Assembly (NCBI GenBank): GCA_026395475.1
Contig: JAPLYQ010000151.1
Coordinates: 1-5,238, forward strand
Length of the DNA: 5,238 bases
Reading direction: 5' to 3'
From: Candidatus Roizmanbacteria bacterium
GTDB taxonomy: Bacteria > Patescibacteriota > Microgenomatia > UBA1406 > GWC2-37-13
Position numbers and translations under genes: made by a program. The notes beneath the pieces are model-generated. The model saw only the letters and a list, made by a program, of their open reading frames with translations, was not told the origin of the DNA and searched no databases. This document shows positions 1 through 3,755 of the stretch, in pieces. The first letter of the stretch is position 1, and each line of letters begins with the position of its first letter.

Positions 1-1935
1 GAAATGTATTTCATAAATCCAAAGTTTGATAAACTTCTTGATCACCCTGTTTACAAAGACATTAAAGATGTCGGAAAACCTATAGATTTAGTTGTGTTGG
101 CGGTCCCAGCAGATGCTGCGATGCATCTTCTTGATGATTTAAACACAATAGGAATAAAAAATATTGTGCTCTATGCAGCGGGATTTAAAGAAGCAGGACT
201 GGATGGCACACAAAAAGAACAGAATTTAATAGCAAAAGCGAAACAATATGGAATGACCATTTTAGGTCCAAACTGTATTGGATTTGTAAGCACTATTTCA
301 CAAGCAAATGTAACCTTTTTAAAACATCCTGCACCAAAGGGGAATGTTGGATTTATATCTCAATCTGGAGCATTGGGGAGCCTCATGGTAGATTATTTAG
401 TGGGGCACGAGAACTTTGGCTTCTCATACTTTATGAGTTTAGGGAATAAAGCTGTACTTGATGAATGCGACCTACTACAGTTTTTAAAAGATGATCCAGA
501 TACACAAGTTATCGCTATGTATTTGGAAGATGTAAAACGGGGAGAAGATTTTAAACGAATATTAGAAGAGACAACAAAAATAAAACCAGTAGTTATACTC
601 AAATCTGGTTCAACGGTAGAAGGTTCAAAAGCTGCAGGGTCCCATACAGGGAGTATGGTTGGAGATGATATGGTGTACGGAACAGTTTTTGAACAATATG
701 GAGCAATACGTGCGGGTCAGTTTTATGAATTCATGTCCATTCTTAAAATATTTAGTTTTGGTCGTGCTCCTACATCAAAAGATATGCTTATCCTCTCAAA
801 TGCGGGCGGTATTGGAGTATTGCTCACAGACGAACTTATTAAAAATAAATTGGAACTTGTCACTGTTCCAGAAGATGTAAAAGAAACCATTAAAAAAAAT
901 ATGGGTGGAGATAAAGTAACAATTCATAATCCAATTGATTTACTGGGCGACGCCAGCGCGTTTCATTATCGTGCAGCAATTGCCGCGACAATTCAACAAA
1001 AACATATTGGAGGCGTTATTGTAATGCTTACACCTCAAGCAAACACAGAGGTAGAAGATACAGCCACAACCCTTATCGAAACTCAATCAGCTTTTTCAAA
1101 ACCAATTTTTCCCATTTTTATGGGTGAAAAGTCAGTTGGTCAGAGTCATATGCATTTCGAAAGAGCAAAAATGGCAAGTTTTTTTAGCTATGATTTTCTT
1201 CCTTCATCTCTGGCAAAAATTACCCATTATCAAGATCATATTCAACACAAAACTATTGATACAAAAAAACTCATCGAAGAGTCAAAGCGGATTGCAATCC
1301 CAAAAAAAAGCACGTTAACTCCATTTGAAACAAATACAGTTCTTGCCTCTGCAGGAATACAGGCGGTTTCGCTGATTGTTGCACATTCTGAAGAAGAGGC
1401 GACTAATACTGCAAAAGAGATCGGATTTCCGCTTGTTATGAAGACAGCTTCAGACAAAATTACTCATAAAACCGAGGTAAAAGGTGTGAGAGTGAATATT
1501 CAGAATGAGGAAGAGCTCTTAAATGAATATCGAGATTTAACTAAAGTTACGGACGAAAATAATGTTTATTTACAAAAAATGATGAAGGGTCACGAACTTA
1601 TCATTGGAGCAAAACGAGACAGACAGTTCGGCATCGTTCTTCTCCTTGGATTGGGAGGAATTTATGCAGAACTGTTACAGAGCGTGGTTAGTTTCATCTA
1701 TCCATTCTCATTCGAATACATGGTTAAACAAATACGTTCGTCTAAAGTGCAGAAAATTATTGAGGGTTTCCGTGGGTCTGCTCCGGTTGATGAAGAAAAA
1801 TTGTATGAAATTCTTGATAATCTGGGGATGCTTATGAATACGTATTCTCAAATTCAAGAAGTAGACCTCAACCCTACGATAGTTTCTGATACTGGCCTCT
1901 ACATTGTTGATGGGAGAATGATGATCTCACAATAA
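1..1935 (+). CDS. ADP-forming acetate/acyl-CoA synthetase, fused alpha-beta chain (5' partial)
   Basis: Enzymes of this family convert acyl-CoA + ADP + Pi to acid + CoA + ATP, usually as the energy-conserving last step of fermentation in the cytoplasm. Numbering from the Met at base 4, residues 1-95 are the end of the CoA-binding domain (LGPNCIGF at 88-95). The succinyl-CoA-ligase-like domain follows (GFISQSGALGS at 116-126, GFSYFMSLGNKA at 139-150). AGSHTGS at 211-217 carries the phospho-histidine, His214. A second alpha subdomain spans about 255-400 (LSNAGGIGVL, NPIDLLGDA). An ATP-grasp beta domain spans about 425-643 (FPLVMKTASDKITHKTEV, LGLGGIYAELL, EVDLNPTIV). Fused homologues have about 690-700 residues. 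The frame is open to base 1 and the nucleotide-fold glycine loop is absent, so roughly 40-50 N-terminal residues lie upstream and the Met at 4 is not the true start. Oddities: HKTEVKGV where HKTDVGGV is usual, and VSFIYP where the family often has SFR. Acetate versus branched or aryl acid specificity cannot be read. No terminator hairpin follows. Confidence 0.93.
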   Translation, partial: EMYFINPKFDKLLDHPVYKDIKDVGKPIDLVVLAVPADAAMHLLDDLNTIGIKNIVLYAAGFKEAGLDGTQKEQNLIAKAKQYGMTILGPNCIGFVSTISQANVTFLKHPAPKGNVGFISQSGALGSLMVDYLVGHENFGFSYFMSLGNKAVLDECDLLQFLKDDPDTQVIAMYLEDVKRGEDFKRILEETTKIKPVVILKSGSTVEGSKAAGSHTGSMVGDDMVYGTVFEQYGAIRAGQFYEFMSILKIFSFGRAPTSKDMLILSNAGGIGVLLTDELIKNKLELVTVPEDVKETIKKNMGGDKVTIHNPIDLLGDASAFHYRAAIAATIQQKHIGGVIVMLTPQANTEVEDTATTLIETQSAFSKPIFPIFMGEKSVGQSHMHFERAKMASFFSYDFLPSSLAKITHYQDHIQHKTIDTKKLIEESKRIAIPKKSTLTPFETNTVLASAGIQAVSLIVAHSEEEATNTAKEIGFPLVMKTASDKITHKTEVKGVRVNIQNEEELLNEYRDLTKVTDENNVYLQKMMKGHELIIGAKRDRQFGIVLLLGLGGIYAELLQSVVSFIYPFSFEYMVKQIRSSKVQKIIEGFRGSAPVDEEKLYEILDNLGMLMNTYSQIQEVDLNPTIVSDTGLYIVDGRMMISQ

Positions 1936-1964
1936 GATAAAATTAACGTCAGGATTTAATACTA

Positions 1965-1998
1965 TTTACTTTTTTTTGAAAAAGAGTAATATAGTCTC
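1965..1998 (+). promoter_or_regulatory. putative promoter giving a leaderless mRNA
   Basis: TTTACT at 1965-1970 (4 of 6 matches to TTGACA), a 16-nt spacer and TAATAT at 1987-1992 (4 of 6 matches to TATAAT) lie directly before the ATG at 1999. The gap from the -10 hexamer to the ATG is 6 nt, so transcription would start at or next to the start codon. The same 6-nt spacing occurs at the leader peptide at 3512. No Shine-Dalgarno motif sits at a usable distance. In AT-rich DNA such matches arise by chance, so this is a moderate call. Confidence 0.45.
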
Positions 1999-2373
1999 AT
2001 GGAGAGACGTCCCATTGAATATAAAATTATTCCTGGTGCACGTGTCATGGTCGACACGAAAGAAAATCCTGGTAAGTTTGCCTGGGCAACTGTGGCAGAA
2101 ATAATAAAAGCAGTCAAAATAACATACGCAGATCTACCAGAATATTATCCCCATAGAGCACATAAGAAAAATGAACCAGGTATGGATTTATTTCTTTCTA
2201 CAACTGCCTTCACTCTTACCGGATATGACTATCATTCTGACACCATAGGACACTATGATCCAGGAACCTACTTTTTTGCAACACAAAAAAGGGAAGGAGA
2301 AGTTGAACGTATCGTAAAGGAAAAGAAAAAATCTACTCCAAAAGTTTGGAAACAGCCCTCGCTTAAAATGTAG
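1999..2373 (+). CDS. hypothetical protein, 124 residues, basic C-terminus
   Basis: I do not recognise this protein and assign no function. The ATG at 1999 is the first in-frame start after the synthetase gene, 63 nt downstream of its stop, and the stop is TAG at 2371-2373. Residues 1-50 look like a compact folded segment (MERRPIEYKIIPGARVMVD, then an AWATVAEIIKAVKITYADL stretch). Residues 62-95 are rich in Thr, Tyr, His and Asp (TGYDYHSDTIGHYDPGTYFF), which could form a beta-rich or metal-binding patch. Residues 96-124 are strongly charged and Lys-rich, ending in a probably flexible tail that might touch nucleic acid. There is no signal peptide or membrane segment. Codon and base use resemble the neighbouring genes. 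The likely promoter at 1965-1992 and the following promoter at 2391-2418 suggest a single-gene transcript. The long uninterrupted frame with a protein-like composition makes it a probable real gene. Confidence 0.7.
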   Translation: MERRPIEYKIIPGARVMVDTKENPGKFAWATVAEIIKAVKITYADLPEYYPHRAHKKNEPGMDLFLSTTAFTLTGYDYHSDTIGHYDPGTYFFATQKREGEVERIVKEKKKSTPKVWKQPSLKM

Positions 2374-2390
2374 GATTCATAAATATATAC

Positions 2391-2425
2391 TTGATAATCT
2401 ATCTTTATCTGATATAAATAATCAA
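2391..2425 (+). promoter_or_regulatory. putative sigma70-type promoter of the phosphoribosyltransferase gene
   Basis: TTGATA at 2391-2396 matches TTGACA at five of six positions. TATAAA at 2413-2418 matches TATAAT at five of six, with a 16-nt spacer and an extended -10 TG at 2410-2411. Transcription would begin near 2425. This gives an untranslated leader of about 65 nt that includes the mini-ORF at 2432 and the hairpin at 2464-2487. It is the best promoter match I see in the window. Confidence 0.55.
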
Positions 2426-2431
2426 AACAGA

Positions 2432-2455
2432 ATGAATAGTTATAAAAATTATTAA
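2432..2455 (+). CDS. possible seven-codon leader mini-ORF (MNSYKNY)
   Basis: ATG at 2432 opens a frame of seven codons, MNSYKNY, ending in TAA at 2453-2455. It lies about 7 nt after the predicted transcription start and 8 nt before a terminator hairpin, the position a leader peptide would take. Two of seven residues are Tyr, but they are not adjacent, and such short frames are common by chance in AT-rich DNA. No ribosome binding site and no obvious alternative hairpin were found. It is listed because it sits between a promoter and a terminator in front of a gene, and the case is weak. Confidence 0.2.
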   Translation: MNSYKNY

Positions 2456-2463
2456 GAAATCTT

Positions 2464-2487
2464 AACGGCCAGTGCGGCCGTTTTTTT
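2464..2487 (+). terminator. intrinsic terminator hairpin immediately before a start codon
   Basis: AACGGCC (2464-2470) pairs with GGCCGTT (2476-2482) around the loop AGTGC, and the T-run covers 2481-2487. The shape is that of a Rho-independent terminator. It could end transcription of the hypothetical gene at 1999-2373. It also lies inside the leader expected from the promoter at 2391-2418, so it could act as an attenuator for the gene starting at 2490. I could not find a clear competing antiterminator stem. Confidence 0.7.
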
Positions 2488-2489
2488 AT

Positions 2490-3473
2490 ATGGCACTAGA
2501 AATCACCCCAAAACCAATTCATGTTGAAAATATGTTTTCAGTCGAAGGATCTCCAAAAGTTCAATTTCCTTATGTACAACGAATATTTACAGAAGATCAC
2601 AAGCCAAAAGGCTTAAAGAGCGGAGATGTCTTGCCATATGGTGGCACAATGGTGGGGGTGGAGAGTAGAGATGTAGTTATTAACAATCTTCCCAATGAGC
2701 TATCCCTCGGAGAAAAAAAATTACTCAAAGGATTATTGGAATATGGAGGTGTAGCTCAGTTTGGACCCATGGAAAACTCAGATATGGGAGTAGACTACGA
2801 ATATGTATTTAAAAAAATCTATAATCCTGAAATTATTGAAGATGCTCTCAAAGATCTAGCTCAAACAATGCAGAAAGATGCACGGACACGTGGATTGCAC
2901 ATTGATGGGGTGCTTGCACCAGAACAATCTGCGGTCATGATTGGAGCAGCATTTTCAACATTTTTAGAAGATAAGCCATGTTGTATTCCAATTCAAAAAA
3001 ATGCAAAACACCCATCAGAACTTTCAGTTGCGGTTGATTCATACACAAATACAAAAGGAAAAACTGATATTATGTCTTTTCCGATGGAGTTCCTAGATGA
3101 TATGGCAAAAAAAAATGGAGGTAATGAAATAAATTTAGTGTTGCTTGATGATATCCTTGACACAGGTACAATGACAAAAGCAATGGCGCTTTTACTTCAA
3201 ATGGCTCGTGAAAAAGGATACAAAGTAAATCTTATTGGTGTTGTAGCACCTCTTGAGAAGATGTATACAGATGCTCGAAAAACTATTGCAAATGAAGTGG
3301 GAGATATGCCCGTATTTAGTGCACTTGCGGTAGAGGATATGGGTATCCATCAGGGTACCGATCCGTGGATCAAAGTAAGGGGTGTAGATAAGCCATTTGC
3401 ATGTGGAACAAAGGATTTCCGTACCCCAACTCAAAAAGCAGGTGGAGCGGATGAAGAGGATTATTCGATATAA
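2490..3473 (+). CDS. type I phosphoribosyltransferase-domain protein (adenine/orotate PRTase-like fold)
   Basis: A protein of 327 residues from the ATG at 2490. The key motif is LVLLDDILDTGTM at residues 216-228, the PRPP-binding signature of type I phosphoribosyltransferases: two acidic residues, then a TG loop for the 5-phosphate. The last position is Met where Thr or Ser is usual. Upstream, HIDGVLAPEQSAVMIGAAF (137-155) resembles the adenine-PRTase loop that carries GPEARGF, and CIPIQKN (165-171) matches the strand and basic loop after it. About 130 residues precede the fold with no recognisable motif, and the acidic C-terminal tail (ADEEDYSI) is extra. Family members transfer phosphoribose from PRPP to a base or sense PRPP; the substrate is not readable. 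A GTG at 2472 would add six residues but lies inside the terminator hairpin, so I prefer the ATG at 2490. An ATG at 2532 is a further alternative. No Shine-Dalgarno is visible. Confidence 0.75.
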   Translation: MALEITPKPIHVENMFSVEGSPKVQFPYVQRIFTEDHKPKGLKSGDVLPYGGTMVGVESRDVVINNLPNELSLGEKKLLKGLLEYGGVAQFGPMENSDMGVDYEYVFKKIYNPEIIEDALKDLAQTMQKDARTRGLHIDGVLAPEQSAVMIGAAFSTFLEDKPCCIPIQKNAKHPSELSVAVDSYTNTKGKTDIMSFPMEFLDDMAKKNGGNEINLVLLDDILDTGTMTKAMALLLQMAREKGYKVNLIGVVAPLEKMYTDARKTIANEVGDMPVFSALAVEDMGIHQGTDPWIKVRGVDKPFACGTKDFRTPTQKAGGADEEDYSI

Positions 3474-3488
3474 CGAATGGAGTTTTTT
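3463..3488 (+). terminator. weak possible terminator overlapping the stop codon
   Basis: ATTCG (3463-3467) pairs with CGAAT (3474-3478) around a six-base loop containing the TAA stop of the phosphoribosyltransferase gene. GGAG and six T follow (3483-3488). The stem has only five pairs, two of them GC, so its strength is doubtful. Confidence 0.3.
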
Positions 3489-3497
3489 CAATAATAC

Positions 3498-3512
3498 TGT
3501 ATAATTCAAGTA
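3498..3512 (+). promoter_or_regulatory. promoter with consensus -10, transcript starting at the leader ATG
   Basis: TATAAT at 3500-3505 is a perfect -10 hexamer with TG just before it (3498-3499). The ATG of the first leader peptide is 6 nt further on, so the expected start of transcription falls on or beside that ATG and the mRNA would be leaderless. No good -35 is present at 16-18 nt; the region there reads around ATGGAG. The promoter is the likely origin of the transcript that runs through both leaders into the lyase gene. Confidence 0.6.
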
Positions 3513-3556
3513 TGACAACTAGTGCGTTACAGAACTATTATTACTTCCAGCCATAA
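3512..3556 (+). CDS. tyrosine leader peptide 1 (MTTSALQNYYYFQP)
   Basis: A 14-codon ORF, too short for ordinary gene calling, with three consecutive Tyr codons (TAT TAT TAC, 3536-3544) followed by Phe. Its stop TAA (3554-3556) forms most of the loop of an RNA hairpin. This is the arrangement of amino-acid leader peptides such as those of trp, his and phe operons: control codons just upstream of or overlapping segment 1, stop codon between segments 1 and 2. Translation probably starts without a Shine-Dalgarno because the ATG is at or near the mRNA 5' end. The peptide itself is expected to have no function apart from placing the ribosome. Its frame is the same as that of the second leader, with no stop between this TAA and the second ATG. 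Confidence 0.75.
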   Translation: MTTSALQNYYYFQP

Positions 3557-3570
3557 GGCGGGAGGTTTTT
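3544..3570 (+). other. 1:2 pause/protector hairpin of attenuator 1
   Basis: CTTCCAGCC and GGCGGGAGG form nine stacked positions around the loop ATAA, with an A-G mismatch at 3549/3560 and a T-G wobble at 3545/3564. Five T follow (3566-3570). By shape it could also terminate weakly on its own. In the attenuation model it is the pause and protector hairpin. Confidence 0.55.
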
Positions 3571-3582
3571 CTGTATTAAGAA

Positions 3583-3608
3583 CCCCGCCGAAAGCGGGGA
3601 TTTTTTTT
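3583..3608 (+). terminator. strong intrinsic terminator of attenuator 1
   Basis: CCCCGC (3583-3588) and GCGGGG (3594-3599) pair around the loop CGAAA; one A and eight T follow (3601-3608). A GC-only stem with a long T-run is a textbook Rho-independent terminator. It stands between the promoter at 3500-3505 and the lyase gene, so transcription must pass it. Confidence 0.9.
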
Positions 3609-3616
3609 GGCCGACA

Positions 3617-3688
3617 ATGAATAAATTTATTTTAATCAAACAATTTAGCTTCTATTATTATCAACTCCTCTACGGTGGGCCCGTTTAG
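3617..3688 (+). CDS. tyrosine leader peptide 2 (23 residues, FYYY then Tyr at 19)
   Basis: ATG at 3617 opens 23 codons ending in TAG (3686-3688). The peptide begins MNKFILIKQFSF, continues with three consecutive Tyr (TAT TAT TAT, 3653-3661) and QLL, has a fourth Tyr (TAC, 3671-3673), and ends GGPV. It begins 9 nt after the T-run of the first terminator, so only readthrough transcripts would contain it. No Shine-Dalgarno is visible. The last codons (Gly-Gly-Pro-Val-stop) are also the 5' arm of an antiterminator stem. A second independent Tyr-Tyr-Tyr run in a very short ORF directly ahead of a terminator argues strongly that both ORFs are control peptides. Confidence 0.7.
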   Translation: MNKFILIKQFSFYYYQLLYGGPV

Positions 3689-3735
3689 TACTTATTTTTC
3701 ACTAAACCACACCCGCCAAAAGAGGCGGGTTTTTT
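3653..3735 (+). promoter_or_regulatory. tyrosine attenuator 2, antiterminator versus terminator
   Basis: GGTGGG (3674-3679) pairs along its full length with CCCGCC (3712-3717), with one TG wobble. The adjacent GTTTAGT (3683-3689) is a perfect complement of ACTAAAC (3701-3707). Together they make a 13-pair antiterminator interrupted by a CCC/CACA internal loop. Forming it removes CCCGCC, the 5' arm of the terminator at 3712-3729. A ribosome whose A-site is on the third Tyr codon (3659-3661) should cover to about 3673, leaving the whole antiterminator arm free. A ribosome at the TAG stop should cover most of that arm and allow termination. I found no 1:2 hairpin, so unlike attenuator 1 the ribosome-free RNA is predicted to read through. 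Confidence 0.7.
3712..3735 (+). terminator. intrinsic terminator of attenuator 2
   Basis: CCCGCC (3712-3717) pairs perfectly with GGCGGG (3724-3729) around the loop AAAAGA, followed by six T (3730-3735). It lies 20 nt before the lyase start codon and in the same orientation, so it can only act as a conditional barrier to transcription of that gene. Confidence 0.88.
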
Positions 3736-3755
3736 AATAATTATTTTTTTTACAT

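Larger units (their letters stand above)
3536..3608 (+). promoter_or_regulatory. tyrosine attenuator 1, with alternative hairpins 1:2, 2:3, 3:4
   Basis: Four RNA segments are visible. Segment 1, CTTCCAGCC (3544-3552), pairs with segment 2, GGCGGGAGG (3557-3565), with one mismatch and one GU. Segment 2 GGCGGG (3557-3562) is a perfect complement of CCCGCC (3584-3589) in segment 3. In another register GGTTTTT (3564-3570) also pairs with AAGAACC (3578-3584), and the stem continues outward with two bulges. Segment 3 CCCCGC (3583-3588) pairs with segment 4 GCGGGG (3594-3599) to form the terminator. A ribosome stalled with its A-site at the Tyr codons would cover segment 1 and free segment 2 for 2:3, giving readthrough. 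A ribosome at the stop, or no ribosome, leaves 3:4 and termination. The pairings are read directly; the mechanism follows the trp-type model and is inferred. Confidence 0.75.

Noticed and set aside
2472..2489. GTG at 2472 as the start of the phosphoribosyltransferase protein, adding six residues.
   Set aside because: The added codons lie within the terminator hairpin and T-run, and no ribosome binding site supports this start; ATG at 2490 is more natural.
3192..3518. A 108-codon open frame on the minus strand.
   Set aside because: It lies mostly opposite the phosphoribosyltransferase gene, has a low-complexity, Cys- and His-rich composition typical of antisense shadows, and shows no motif.
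3544..3729. Repeated CCCGCC/GGCGGG strings considered as a repeat family or CRISPR-like array.
   Set aside because: They occur only as paired arms of the attenuator hairpins, without regular spacing or conserved repeat units.
3671..3735. GGTGGGCCCG at 3674-3683 resembles the T-box core GGTGGNACCG, with a Tyr codon TAC just upstream.
   Set aside because: There is no room for stem I or a distant specifier loop, the A of the T-box core is C, and the same bases are explained as the antiterminator arm and last codons of a leader ORF with a Tyr run.
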